From Shinella daejeonensis (lineage in GTDB: Bacteria; Pseudomonadota; Alphaproteobacteria; Rhizobiales; Rhizobiaceae): 64,000 nt of DNA. Positions 49,448 to 59,194 of this stretch are shown here, in pieces. How positions within the stretch are numbered: position 1 is the stretch's first letter; every line of letters begins with the position of its first letter. The position numbers were made by a program, and so were the translations under genes. A model generated the notes under the pieces. The model was not told the origin of the DNA. It saw only the letters and a list, made by a program, of their open reading frames with translations, and searched no databases. The stretch lies in contig NZ_JAHWXY010000002.1 of assembly GCF_024281235.1 (NCBI RefSeq), forward strand, positions 775,826 to 839,825, written 5' to 3'.

Positions 49448-49514
49448 CCGACAGTTCGCCAACCAGGTGGCCTCTCACAACGCGCATGGCAGTAAAGCAG
49501 GATGCTGGAAATGA
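49308..49514 (+). CDS. Rz1-like outer-membrane spanin lipoprotein
   Basis: 68 residues, ATG 49308 within the Rz-like gene in the +1 frame. Signal MTKYLVPILLACAVISGC with lipobox ISGC, then a short periplasmic part. AGGAGC precedes the start. Overlap and lipobox together make the call. Confidence 0.8.
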   Translation: MTKYLVPILLACAVISGCSKTTSGNACDGWRKLTPTLESALKITMDDRQFANQVASHNAHGSKAGCWK

Positions 49515-49813
49515 CCCCATCGGAAGCCGACCCCGATCTTCGCAGCCGCATGGTGAGCGCAGAGCACACCATACAGAGCAACACGCAACGTATCACCGCC
49601 ATCGAATCCTGGCAGCGGCAAAAGGATATCGAATCCGCTCGTCACGATGAGAAGTGGACCGCCATGGACGCCCGGATCGACACCAGGTTTTCCGGCCTCG
49701 AAAACTCTGTGAGCGACATCAAGAAAGTCCTCTCCCGAATTACATGGTTGCTCATCAGCGGTATCGGGGCGGGCGTTGTCAGCTTCCTTATGAAGGGTGG
49801 GTTTTCGCCCTGA
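49511..49813 (+). CDS. XhlA/holin-associated membrane protein
   Basis: 100 residues; ATG overlaps the Rz1-like stop. Coiled coil (MDARIDTRFSGLENSVSDIK) followed by one C-terminal transmembrane helix (ITWLLISGIGAGVVSFLM), the layout of XhlA-type proteins that work with holins. No separate canonical holin was recognised. Confidence 0.72.
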   Translation: MTPSEADPDLRSRMVSAEHTIQSNTQRITAIESWQRQKDIESARHDEKWTAMDARIDTRFSGLENSVSDIKKVLSRITWLLISGIGAGVVSFLMKGGFSP

Positions 49814-49937
49814 CGATCAGAAGGTCGCTGACACATATTGAGGGAGTGGTGACAAGTGAGTTGTGAGCCTAACATGGAAAACTATTTACCCGTTTAAAGG
49901 GAGCCTCTACATTCCGCGTGCCAAAAAGGAGGGGCTT

Positions 49938-50303
49938 ATGCGGAGAATCATCCATCCATTCGGATTTGTGGTCGGGGCTAGCATGCTTGCAGGATGCGTA
50001 ACCGCTGACTTGCCTGACGCGGAAGCCGAAAAGGTCGCTGATGCCTATATGGGCTGTACGATCACTGATTTTTTCAAAAGAAATTCTGGGAAGAACGTAA
50101 ACTTCGATGATGAGGTCGAGCGCTCACTTCAGAATTGCTCGTCTCGCAGAAACGCGCTCTATCAGTATGGGTACAGAAATACATTTTCTGGCCGTGCAAA
50201 TGTGAATGAGAACTACCGCCGTCTTACCGCCCAAAAACTGATTCGAGAGTCGGATAAGGTCATAAAAAACACCATCAAGGATATTGTGGAGCTTAAGCCA
50301 TGA
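49938..50303 (+). CDS. Cargo lipoprotein (121 aa)
   Basis: ATG 49938 after AAGGAGGGG. MRRIIHPFGFVVGASMLAGC with lipobox LAGC; the mature part is charged, with Cys pairs in YMGCTITDFF and LQNCSSRRN. It overlaps the next gene by 4 bp. A/T-rich relative to the phage, so likely acquired. Function unknown. Confidence 0.7.
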   Translation: MRRIIHPFGFVVGASMLAGCVTADLPDAEAEKVADAYMGCTITDFFKRNSGKNVNFDDEVERSLQNCSSRRNALYQYGYRNTFSGRANVNENYRRLTAQKLIRESDKVIKNTIKDIVELKP

Positions 50304-50653
50304 TTAAAAAAACAATGGTTGTTTTGGCGTTTGTCGCCGCGTCTATGATGGCTGCGCCAGCCATGGCAGAAGACAACACCCTGATCGCTAAGTTCAAGGC
50401 TTACCTCCAGGCTGCGGGAGCAAGCGTCACTGCAAAAATTTCCGAAAGAGTAAAAAAATCCGGCATCAAGCCGACCGTTGCATCTGGTCGGCTTCCGTCT
50501 CAAACTCCAATTCCGAACATGGGCGGCATGGTCGGAGATATAGCAGGGACAATGGGGGTGAGTGGAAGGGGAGCTTATACTCCCGGCCGCGGTGGAGCAG
50601 GCGGACCCGATCCCAAAACTGGCTATGACCCTCTGGCTCCGCTTCTAAACTGA
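50300..50653 (+). CDS. Secreted cargo protein (117 aa)
   Basis: Signal peptide MIKKTMVVLAFVAASMMAAP with AMA cleavage site; the mature part is helical then Gly/Pro-rich (GRGGAGGPDPKTGYDP). Coupled to the lipoprotein; the two probably work together in the envelope. Confidence 0.65.
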   Translation: MIKKTMVVLAFVAASMMAAPAMAEDNTLIAKFKAYLQAAGASVTAKISERVKKSGIKPTVASGRLPSQTPIPNMGGMVGDIAGTMGVSGRGAYTPGRGGAGGPDPKTGYDPLAPLLN

Positions 50654-50706
50654 TCGCAAGTACAACACGCTTCCTGTAAAAGGCTAGGCTTGAACACCAA
50701 GCGTGG

Positions 50707-50737
50707 AGCCCGTCGCCGCGTGGTGGCGGGCTTTTTG
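50707..50737 (+). terminator. Terminator of the late operon
   Basis: AGCCCGTCGCC pairs with GGCGGGCT (one bulge), followed by TTTTTG. Confidence 0.85.
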
Positions 50738-50801
50738 TTGCATTTAAGGATCAACATGGGCGTTAGTCTGCGATGCCTGTGTCCCCGAGTCTTGCTGGGT
50801 G

Positions 50802-51014
50802 TCAGGAGGCTCCGGCTGACTTTGTGGGATGCCTTGGCGCTTCGGCGTAAGTCCTCTTCTCGGTGATCTCTTTCACTTCCGGCCTATCGCGCGACGGCTT
50901 GTTTGGCCGTGGAGGATTTCCTTTTGCGGCTTCAGGGTGCGTTCCGTCAGAAACGCTTCCTGGATGCGGATCTTCGACTTCGGGCGTCTGTGTCGCCTTT
51001 TCAGAACCTATCAT
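50802..51014 (-). CDS. Small disordered protein (70 aa)
   Basis: MIGSEKATQTPEVEDPHPGS: highly charged, Pro-rich, disordered. GGAG lies seven bases before the start. No function known. Confidence 0.5.
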   Translation of the reverse strand: MIGSEKATQTPEVEDPHPGSVSDGTHPEAAKGNPPRPNKPSRDRPEVKEITEKRTYAEAPRHPTKSAGAS

Positions 51015-51186
51015 CGCTTATCTCCTGTTTTGAGAAAAATGCGACGCTACGGCCTTGGTTCCATGCGTTACGATAGAATGCTGCCGACTGCCCAAAACTC
51101 AACGAGGCCGTTGGCCGGGCTGGAAGCGAGGCAGGGATGAGGGGTGGGCTGGAGGCTTGTGCGGATGGGCGCGCTTGACCTGCTGG

Positions 51187-51819
51187 TCAGGCCGGCAACA
51201 GAATCAACTCATCGTCCGAAAGCGGACGCTGCAAGGCCTTGGCCTCGTCCCACGGCGCACGCATCCACACGTCTCGCTCCTCCGCGGTTGTCAGAATCAC
51301 CGGCATCGCTTTCGGGTGGATTGGCTTGACGACAGCGTTTGGGGCGGTCGTCAAGAACCCAAACAGCTGGTGCTCGCCGGAGCGTGGGTTTTTCGCCGAA
51401 CCGCGCTCGCCGCTCCAGGCTGTCCAGAGCCCCGCGAAGAAAGCCAGCGGCCGGCTTTCGTCCAGCGCAAACCATCGCTTGGTTTTCTTCGGCCTGGTGT
51501 CCTCCCACTCGCAAAACGTGGTCCACGGCACGAGGCATCGGTTTTCGGGGCCGAGCCAGCGCCGCCAGTGAGCGGATTCGGTGTTACGGATGTTGGTGAC
51601 GCCGGTATCCGGCCGACCCTTGGTGACAAATGGCGGCGACGGCATACCCCACGTCAGCATCGCCAGTTCACGTTCGCCTCCCATGCTCCGGATCACCGGG
51701 GCGGGGCGGTCGGGGTAGACGTCCAGCGATGGTTCGAGGTTGCCGATATCGCCGCGTAGCGCCCGCGTCACGGCGATGATGGCGTCCTGATTGGTTGAGA
51801 TGTTGTAGAGGTTGCACAT
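51187..51819 (-). CDS. yedK: SRAP / YedK-HMCES-type SOS-associated protein
   Basis: 210 residues from ATG 51819 so that Cys2 becomes N-terminal (MCNLYN). [12 protein letters not shown] holds the active Glu, and [13 protein letters not shown] the conserved His. SRAP proteins form a thiazolidine link to abasic sites in single-stranded DNA. The longer upstream frame would bury Cys2 and is rejected. Last gene of a minus-strand unit with LexA boxes upstream. Confidence 0.92.
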   Translation of the reverse strand: MCNLYNISTNQDAIIAVTRALRGDIGNLEPSLDVYPDRPAPVIRSMGGERELAMLTWGMPSPPFVTKGRPDTGVTNIRNTESAHWRRWLGPENRCLVPWTTFCEWEDTRPKKTKRWFALDESRPLAFFAGLWTAWSGERGSAKNPRSGEHQLFGFLTTAPNAVVKPIHPKAMPVILTTAEERDVWMRAPWDEAKALQRPLSDDELILLPA

Positions 51820-51842
51820 ACAGGGAGGATAGGGCGGCCGCC

Positions 51843-52040
51843 CTACGGCGACAAGGTGCGCCTCTCCCGCTCCGCGTCGGTCCAGTGCGGGTAGTGCTCC
51901 GAGCACCACCAGCGCGGCCGTTCGGACGCCGACCTCGCAAAGCCGAGGCCTCCCCACTTGTTGCAGCCTGGATGCTCGCACCAGTGTTCTTCGTGGATCG
52001 GTGCAGGCGGGCGGGTGTCGGTGCGATCGTCTATGGCCAT
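51843..52040 (-). CDS. Small putative zinc-binding protein (65 aa)
   Basis: [17 protein letters not shown] and WWCSEHYP supply Cys/His pairs for one metal. A recognisable small rhizobial ORF, 23 bp before SRAP, probably co-transcribed. Confidence 0.62.
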   Translation of the reverse strand: MAIDDRTDTRPPAPIHEEHWCEHPGCNKWGGLGFARSASERPRWWCSEHYPHWTDAERERRTLSP

Positions 52041-52056
52041 AGTGCGCTTTTAGGCC

Positions 52057-52545
52057 TCATCGGGGCAATTTGTATAGGCCGAGTTCGATCGACGATCCAT
52101 CGCGCCGCGCTTTTTTGCACTCGCTGCAACTCAGTTTCGCGGCGATTGCGCTGAGCGGATAGCCCTTCCAGCGGCTGACCTTCGGATCGTGCCGATCGAT
52201 GCGCGCCATATTTCCGCAACTGCACTTCGCGACCAGCCCGTACCACTCGGGCAGCCCTTCGAGAGCGACGTCGTTTCCCGAAATCCAGCCGAATTGATCC
52301 GGCTCACCCGTGGGCGCGGTGACCGCCTTGATGGCGTAGGGGCCATTTGTCTGCACCAGGTACTTTCCCGGGTATCGCTCGACCGCCTCCCGAAAAGCAC
52401 CATGCACGACGCCGCTCATCGATGTCTTCAGGGCAAAACCAAGAAATTCGCCGCCCTCGCGGTCCCAGACCTCGATCTGATAATTGTCCTCGTCCTCAAG
52501 GCCGGCGGCCGGGGAGGGCGGATCTCGCCTGTATTGTAACGCCAA
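52057..52545 (-). CDS. Unknown protein with CxC...CxxC (162 aa)
   Basis: First gene of the SRAP unit. N-terminal half EDNYQIEVWDREGGEFLGFA; C-terminal half with KCSCGNMARIDRHDP and LSCSECKKARRD, probably a zinc ribbon. A LexA box lies 54 bp before its start, so SOS induction is likely. Confidence 0.65.
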   Translation of the reverse strand: MALQYRRDPPSPAAGLEDEDNYQIEVWDREGGEFLGFALKTSMSGVVHGAFREAVERYPGKYLVQTNGPYAIKAVTAPTGEPDQFGWISGNDVALEGLPEWYGLVAKCSCGNMARIDRHDPKVSRWKGYPLSAIAAKLSCSECKKARRDGSSIELGLYKLPR

Positions 52546-52598
52546 GATTTCAAAACCCTTGCCCCGTGGTTTCCGATCGGCCGCCGCCTGCCGGTTTC

Positions 52599-52613
52599 GT
52601 TCTCAATATGTTC
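52599..52613. promoter_or_regulatory. LexA box upstream of the SRAP unit
   Basis: GTTCTCAATATGTTC, exact GTTC-N7-GTTC. 54 bp before the minus-strand gene starting at 52545. Confidence 0.75.
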
Positions 52614-52743
52614 CAATGATCGACGAGGTCAAGCGATGTAGTGATGCTCGGGGAGTCAGTGATGAAAATTGCGGCGTGGTTCAGGCAGTGACGGAACGTG
52701 TGGGGAACAGGCTGTGCCATATCTGTGCCGTAAGTCTACGCGC

Positions 52744-52758
52744 GTTCCTGCACTGTTC
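52744..52758. promoter_or_regulatory. Second LexA-type box near attR
   Basis: GTTCCTGCACTGTTC, exact GTTC-N7-GTTC, 145 bp upstream of the first box and 42 bp from attR. May be a second site for the same unit or chance. Confidence 0.5.
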
Positions 52759-52799
52759 TGCGCAGAGGCTTGATATGGTAGGCGCAAACCCCTCGGGAA

Positions 52800-52847
52800 A
52801 TGGTGCTGCTAGAGAGATTTGAACTCTCGGCCTCTCCCTTACCAAGG
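52800..52847. repeat. attR: 48-bp repeat in the tRNA-Thr 3' end
   Basis: Identical to attL at 591-638. It completes the tRNA-Thr gene that continues to 52875. Confidence 0.95.
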
Positions 52848-52875
52848 GAGTGCTCTACCCCTGAGCTATAGCAGC
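52801..52875 (-). tRNA. tRNA-Thr (GGT)
   Basis: 75 nt with encoded CCA. Acceptor GCTGCTA/TAGCAGC, anticodon stem CTCCC/GGGAG around TTGGTAA (anticodon GGT), T-arm GAGAGTTCAAATCTC. Intact; serves as the prophage integration site. Confidence 0.95.
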
Positions 52876-53026
52876 GTCCGGTGAAGCAGCGGGTGCTTCT
52901 GTGTGAGGCGAGGGCCTATTGCCACAGGTTATGCGGCAGTGCAAGCCGCTATGTCGGGATTGGCCAACAAAATCTGTTCGCCCGCCATGCTTTTTTCATT
53001 CCGCGAATTTCGCTATGAGGAAGGAT

Positions 53027-53224
53027 ATGAGCGATGGCGATGGAAAGAGTGCGGGCAAGGGGCGTGGCGGGAGAACCGAGGCGGAGGTGCGGGCCGAGCG
53101 GCTCGCCAGGACGCTTCGGGACAATCTCCAGCGCCGCAAGCAGCAGGCGCGTGCGCGCCGCGCCGGCGACGCCGACGAGACCTTTGGCCTGCCTGCCGCA
53201 AAAAAAGACGAATCGGACGGTTGA
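53027..53224 (+). CDS. Small basic conserved protein upstream of murA (65 aa)
   Basis: ATG 53027 (MSDGDGKSAGKGRGG). Arg/Lys/Ala-rich helix (TEAEVRAERLARTLRDNLQR) then ARARRAGDADETFGLPA. A similar small ORF commonly precedes murA in rhizobia; function unknown. 52876-53026 holds nothing else visible. Confidence 0.62.
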   Translation: MSDGDGKSAGKGRGGRTEAEVRAERLARTLRDNLQRRKQQARARRAGDADETFGLPAAKKDESDG

Positions 53225-53379
53225 GAGGTTGCTGCAACCTTCCGTGGAAGGAGGGCTGCCTCGGGCAAAGGCCGCCGTTCGGCGGCGGGCTTCATTTTCT
53301 CGTCGCTATGCTCTAAAGAGGCCGCCACCTCCGAAAGCCGGAATTCTTTGAGAAAGGCGGGCGCGGCCCGTAATCGCAC

Positions 53380-54672
<1,293 letters not shown>

Positions 54673-54771
54673 CCTTCATTGCCCGCCGCCGTTGCGGACA
54701 GGCGCGGGAAATCCTATCTCGATAGGGTAGCAGACGGCCCCGAACGGGACCGTCCCGGAAGGACAGGATCC

Positions 54772-55209
54772 ATGGACAGTCTGAAACTGCTTGCCCTCGA
54801 TACGGAAGATCTTGCCGTCGTTTCCGCCCATCTTCAGGACGCGGTCTTCAAGACGGAAGGCCTTGCCTACGACGCCCGGCGTGGCGTCTTCTCGATCGTC
54901 GCAAACCGGTTCGTCTGGGAAAAGGCCATGCCGCGCGGCAGAACCTTCGAGCGCCGCCGTTCCGTCGTTGCGATCAAGCGGGTGAACGCTGTGCGAACGA
55001 TCGGTATCGACCGTGGCAACGGCGATGCCGTCTTCTCGATGCTTGCGCTCGATTTCACGCCGAAGGGCGAGGGGCCGGAGGGGACGCTTGAGGTCCTGCT
55101 CTCCGGCGAGGCCTCCATCGCGCTCGATGTGGAATGTGTGGAACTACAGCTTGCGGATACCGGCGGAGCGTGGGAAACCAGCTTGAAACCCCGCCATCCG
55201 GCGGTTTGA
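54772..55209 (+). CDS. DUF2948 family protein
   Basis: 145 residues from ATG 54772 with GGAC/GGATCC upstream. LALDTEDLAVVSAHLQDAVF and FSIVANRFVWEKA are the DUF2948 marks. Lies between murA and hisD as in other Rhizobiaceae. No known function. Confidence 0.88.
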   Translation: MDSLKLLALDTEDLAVVSAHLQDAVFKTEGLAYDARRGVFSIVANRFVWEKAMPRGRTFERRRSVVAIKRVNAVRTIGIDRGNGDAVFSMLALDFTPKGEGPEGTLEVLLSGEASIALDVECVELQLADTGGAWETSLKPRHPAV

Positions 55210-55257
55210 GGCAATATCCGGCGCGCCTTGCGCCGGCCGGCGACAGGAACGGGAAAA

Positions 55258-56556
55258 TTGGCGATCAGGCTCGATTACAGCAATGAGGGTTTCGAGACGC
55301 AGTTCGCCGCCTTCCTGACGACCAAGCGCGAAGTTTCCGAAGATGTGAACGCGACCGTCCGCGCGATTATCGAGGACGTCCGCGAGCGCGGCGATACGGC
55401 GCTTGCGGATTATACCCGCAAATTCGACGGGATCGACTTTTCGGTCCTGCCCATGCGCGTGTCGCCCGGGGAACTGGATGCCGCGCTGGCCTCCGTCGAC
55501 AGCGACATCGTCGAGGCGCTGAAGCTTGCCGCCGGCCGTATCGAAAAGCATCACGCCCGCCAGCGGCCGGAGGATGACCTCTACGAGGACGAGATCGGCG
55601 TCGGCCTCGGCTCGCGCTGGACGGCCATCGACGCCGTCGGCCTCTATGTTCCGGGCGGAACGGCGAGCTATCCCAGTTCGGTTCTGATGAACGCCATTCC
55701 GGCCAAGGTCGCCGGCGTGCCGCGCATCGTCATGGTCGTGCCGGCCAGCCGGGGGGCGGTCAATCCGGCCGTTCTTGCCGCTGCGCGGATTGCCGGGGTT
55801 GACGAGATCTACCGGATCGGCGGCGCCCAGGCCGTGGCCGCGCTCGCCTATGGCACCGCGACCATCGCACCGGTCGCGAAAATCACCGGCCCCGGCAATG
55901 CCTTCGTCGCGGCCGCCAAGCGGCAGGTTTTCGGCACGGTCGGCATCGATATGATCGCGGGCCCTTCCGAGGTCCTGGTGATCGCGGATGCAGACAACGA
56001 TCCGGACTGGCTTGCCGCCGACCTGCTGGCGCAGGCCGAACATGATACCGGCGCGCAGTCGATCCTCGTCACGGATAGCCCGGCGCTGGCTGACGCCGTG
56101 GAGGTGGCGGTCGAGCGGCAGCTGACGACGCTGGAGCGGTCGGAGACCGCCGCGGCGAGCTGGCGCGACTTCGGGGCGATCATTCTCGTGCCCGATCTTG
56201 CAAAGGCCGTGCCGCTGGCCAACCGCATCGCCGCCGAACATGTGGAGATCGCGACCGCCGAGCCTGACGCCCTGGTGCCGCAGATCCGCAATGCGGGCGC
56301 CATCTTCCTGGGCCGCCATACGCCGGAAGTGATCGGCGACTATGTCGGCGGCTCCAATCACGTTCTTCCCACCGCGCGTTCGGCGCGCTTTTCCTCCGGT
56401 CTTTCCGTGCTCGATTACATGAAGCGCACGTCGATCCTCCGGCTCGGCCCGGCGCAATTGCGGGCGATCGGCCCTGCCGCCGTCACGCTGGCACGGGCGG
56501 AGGGTCTCGGCGCTCATGCGCGCTCGGTCGCCATAAGGCTGAACCCGGAGAGTTAG
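55258..56556 (+). CDS. hisD: Histidinol dehydrogenase
   Basis: 432 residues from TTG 55258 (preceded by GGAACGGGAAAA); earlier frame codons look non-homologous. [66 protein letters not shown] and AEHVEIAT are the family blocks with zinc and catalytic His sites. Last two steps of histidine synthesis. Confidence 0.96.
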   Translation: MAIRLDYSNEGFETQFAAFLTTKREVSEDVNATVRAIIEDVRERGDTALADYTRKFDGIDFSVLPMRVSPGELDAALASVDSDIVEALKLAAGRIEKHHARQRPEDDLYEDEIGVGLGSRWTAIDAVGLYVPGGTASYPSSVLMNAIPAKVAGVPRIVMVVPASRGAVNPAVLAAARIAGVDEIYRIGGAQAVAALAYGTATIAPVAKITGPGNAFVAAAKRQVFGTVGIDMIAGPSEVLVIADADNDPDWLAADLLAQAEHDTGAQSILVTDSPALADAVEVAVERQLTTLERSETAAASWRDFGAIILVPDLAKAVPLANRIAAEHVEIATAEPDALVPQIRNAGAIFLGRHTPEVIGDYVGGSNHVLPTARSARFSSGLSVLDYMKRTSILRLGPAQLRAIGPAAVTLARAEGLGAHARSVAIRLNPES

Positions 56557-56558
56557 CG

Positions 56559-57035
56559 ATGGCCGGAAAGGGCTGCTTTCGCCTTTGCGATGTGGTGCTG
56601 GACGATACGATCGGCCGCGCCACGCCGGATGTCGAGCACGAGCGGGCGGTGGCCATTTTCGACCTGATCGAGGACAACGTCTTCGAGCCCGCCGGTCATT
56701 CCGGAGGCCCCTATCGCCTGAACCTCTCGCTGATCGATTCCAAGCTGGTCTTCGCCATAAGCACGGAAAGCGGCGAGGGGGTGGCGACCCATATCCTCTC
56801 GCTGACGCCGTTCCGGCGCATCGTGAAGGATTACTTCATGATCTGCGAAAGCTACTACCAGGCCATCCGCTCGGCGACGCCAAGCCAGATCGAGGCCATC
56901 GATATGGGGCGCCGGGGTATTCACAACGAGGGTTCGCAGACCCTTATGGACCGTCTCTCCGGCAAGATCCGCTTTGATTTCGATACGGCGCGCCGTCTCT
57001 TCACGCTCGTTTGCGTGCTCTACTGGCGCGGTTGA
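56559..57035 (+). CDS. UPF0262 family protein
   Basis: 158 residues, two bases after hisD stop. [36 protein letters not shown] and [16 protein letters not shown] are characteristic. Restricted to alphaproteobacteria; function unknown. Confidence 0.92.
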   Translation: MAGKGCFRLCDVVLDDTIGRATPDVEHERAVAIFDLIEDNVFEPAGHSGGPYRLNLSLIDSKLVFAISTESGEGVATHILSLTPFRRIVKDYFMICESYYQAIRSATPSQIEAIDMGRRGIHNEGSQTLMDRLSGKIRFDFDTARRLFTLVCVLYWRG

Positions 57036-57039
57036 CGCC

Positions 57040-57504
57040 ATGACGGACCTGCCCCCCGGCGCAAAGGCGGAGAAGGTCCGGATGCCCGGCTCGATCCTTT
57101 TCATGTGCCGCATGAACGCCGTCCGCTCGCCCATGGCGGAAGTGCTGGCCCGCGAATGCCTGCCGGCGGGGACCTATGTCGCTTCCGCCGGGGTTCGGCC
57201 CGGAGAGCGTGACCCCTTCGTCGATGCCGTTCTGGCGGAGGTGGGGCTCAGCCTGGGCCGCCATGCGCCGCATTCGCTCGAACAGTTGGAAGACGATTAT
57301 TTCGACCTGATCGTGACGCTTGCGCCGGAAGCGCATCATGCGGCGCTCGAACTGACGCGCTCGATGGCTGTCGACGTCATCTATTGGCCCATGCCCGATC
57401 CGACGGTGGCGACCGGCACCCGCGATCAGATTCTTTCGGCCTATCGCGATGTCCGTGAGCAGTTGAAGAGCCTCATCCGGAGGCGGCTTGCGGCGGAAGA
57501 GTGA
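57040..57504 (+). CDS. Low-molecular-weight phosphatase (arsenate reductase-like)
   Basis: 154 residues from ATG 57040. P-loop [14 protein letters not shown] (C-x5-R) and the late YWPMPDP with the general-acid Asp. LMW protein tyrosine phosphatase fold; substrate unknown. Confidence 0.88.
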   Translation: MTDLPPGAKAEKVRMPGSILFMCRMNAVRSPMAEVLARECLPAGTYVASAGVRPGERDPFVDAVLAEVGLSLGRHAPHSLEQLEDDYFDLIVTLAPEAHHAALELTRSMAVDVIYWPMPDPTVATGTRDQILSAYRDVREQLKSLIRRRLAAEE

Positions 57505-57647
57505 GCATAACGTTTCGTTGCCGCCACGAAAAGCAGAAACCCGGCGCTTCGGTGTTCACAAAAGCCCGGGGATTGTGTAGGTTCCGGCGAATTTTTCACG
57601 GTGGCATCCGGCCGCCTGAATTCATCCTACAGGAATATCATCACAAG

Positions 57648-57866
57648 ATGGCAAAAGAAGAAGTCCTTGAATTTCCCGGTGTCGTGACCGAACTTCTCCC
57701 CAATGCGACGTTTCGCGTGAAGCTTGAAAACGAGCACGAGATCATCGCCCATACCGCCGGCCGCATGCGCAAGAACCGCATCCGCGTTCTGGCCGGCGAT
57801 AAAGTGCTGGTCGAGATGACGCCCTACGATCTGACGAAGGGCCGCATCACCTATCGTTTCAAGTAA
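57648..57866 (+). CDS. infA: Translation initiation factor IF-1
   Basis: 72 residues: [48 protein letters not shown]. Exact OB-fold IF-1. Confidence 0.98.
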   Translation: MAKEEVLEFPGVVTELLPNATFRVKLENEHEIIAHTAGRMRKNRIRVLAGDKVLVEMTPYDLTKGRITYRFK

Positions 57867-57927
57867 GTCGGCGGTATCGCCGCGGTCTGGACGACGGTTC
57901 CCCGGCGCTTCGATTTCCGGAGTCTTC

Positions 57928-58548
57928 ATGGCGCAAAACGAGAAGCTCATCCTGGCGTCCGGCTCGCCGCGCCGCGTGGAATTGCTCGCGCAGGTGGGTA
58001 TCGAGCCGGAACGCCTGATGCCGATGGATATCGACGAAACGCCGAAGCGGTCGGAGCATCCCCGATCGCTGGCGCGCCGTCTGTCGACGGGCAAGGCGCA
58101 GGCGGCGCTCGCAGCCCTCAAGGACGATCCGTCGCTGTCCGGACGTTATATTCTTGCCGCCGATACGGTCGTTTGCGTCGGCCGGCGCATCCTGCCGAAG
58201 ACGGAGATGATCGACGAGGCTTCGAGCGTGCTGCACCTTCTGTCCGGCCGGAACCACCGTGTCTTCACCGGTGTCTGCCTCGTCACGCCCGATCGCACGG
58301 TGCGCCAGAAGGTCATCGACACGAAAGTGCGCTTCAAGCGGCTTTCCGGCGCCGATATCGAGAACTATCTGGCCTCCGGCCAATGGCGCGGCAAGGCCGG
58401 CGGCTACGCCATCCAGGGCATCGCCGGCAGCTTCGTCGTCAAACTGGTCGGCTCCTATACGAATGTGGTAGGCTTGCCGCTTTACGAGACGCTCGCGCTG
58501 CTGTCCGGCGAAGGTTTCAAGGTGCAGGCCGGCTGGGCGGATATCTGA
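57928..58548 (+). CDS. maf: Maf-like nucleoside triphosphate pyrophosphatase
   Basis: 206 residues. [46 protein letters not shown] and [13 protein letters not shown] are the family motifs. House-cleaning hydrolysis of non-canonical nucleotides; linked to septum formation in some bacteria. Confidence 0.95.
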   Translation: MAQNEKLILASGSPRRVELLAQVGIEPERLMPMDIDETPKRSEHPRSLARRLSTGKAQAALAALKDDPSLSGRYILAADTVVCVGRRILPKTEMIDEASSVLHLLSGRNHRVFTGVCLVTPDRTVRQKVIDTKVRFKRLSGADIENYLASGQWRGKAGGYAIQGIAGSFVVKLVGSYTNVVGLPLYETLALLSGEGFKVQAGWADI

Positions 58549-58552
58549 CACG

Positions 58553-58762
58553 ATGACAGACAACAAACGTCAACCTGCGGCAACGGTCGCTCCTTTGCGC
58601 AAGGCGGTCCCCTGTCCCAACTGCCGGCGGCCTTCGGCGCGCGAACACTATCCCTTCTGTTCGGATCGCTGCCGCAACGTCGATCTCAATCGCTGGCTTT
58701 CCGGCGCTTATGTCGTGCCTGCCGGCGGGGAGGGGAATGGGGAGGAAGGAGAGGATCGTTGA
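58553..58762 (+). CDS. yacG: DNA gyrase inhibitor YacG
   Basis: 69 residues with [10 protein letters not shown] and [19 protein letters not shown], the YacG zinc site and LxxW end. Binds GyrB in known members. 4 bp after maf. Confidence 0.95.
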   Translation: MTDNKRQPAATVAPLRKAVPCPNCRRPSAREHYPFCSDRCRNVDLNRWLSGAYVVPAGGEGNGEEGEDR

Positions 58763-58928
58763 GCCTCGGCGGGACGCGGAAAAGGCAACCTTTTCCACGT
58801 CTTGGAAAGCAGAGATTTTTCCGGCAAAAACGCCCTGATGGGACTGGACACATTTTTGCAAGATGCTATAACCCCGCTCGCTTCCGGGGCGAAATCAACC
58901 GCCCCGCGCCTTCCCCGGAAGGTCAGAT

Positions 58929-59004
58929 GCCCGGATAGCTCAGTTGGTAGAGCAGCGGATTGAAAATCCGCGTGTCGGTGGTTCAAATCCGCCTCCGGGC
59001 ACCA
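58929..59004 (+). tRNA. tRNA-Phe (GAA)
   Basis: 76 nt with CCA. Acceptor GCCCGGA/TCCGGGC, anticodon stem CGGAT/ATCCG around TGAAA-type loop (GAA). An integrase follows 190 bp downstream, so its 3' end is a likely attachment site. Confidence 0.96.
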
Positions 59005-59068
59005 TTAAGCCTTTAAAATCATTGAATTTTTGAAAAGCTCTTTGAGCCCGCATGTGCTGGAAATACGC

Positions 59069-59169
59069 TAGCACACGTCTAGCACACCCCGCAAAATTGC
59101 TCTTTCCCTTCAAGGCTTGCCTTGCGTGCCACGGTCACGCGTTAGCACAGTTTTAGCGCAGGCGTGCTA
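59069..59169. repeat. Arm-type integrase repeats
   Basis: TAGCACAC at 59069 and 59080, TAGCACAG at 59143, TAGCGCAG at 59154 and an inverted GTGCTA at 59164, all in the 190-bp gap between tRNA-Phe and integrase. Pattern and place fit arm-site binding by the integrase N-domain. Confidence 0.6.
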
Positions 59170-59194
59170 GCAGCGTAACCACTTGGAGAGTGTC

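Larger units (their letters stand above)
591..52847. mobile_element. Complete siphovirus-like prophage in tRNA-Thr(GGT)
   Basis: The element is bounded by a 48-bp direct repeat of the tRNA-Thr 3' end. Integrase lies just inside attL. Inside are, in order, a leftward early operon, a repressor/operator switch, a rightward replication operon, and packaging, head, tail, lysis and cargo modules with overlapping stop/start codons. All hallmark structural genes are intact as read. The two visible lesions are an IS insertion in the early operon (about 4787-5990) and a truncated lysozyme relic at 47522. Confidence 0.95.

Noticed and set aside
52428..52616. 62-codon minus frame starting in the LexA box
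   Set aside because: Overlaps the 162-aa gene in another frame and begins within the regulatory site.
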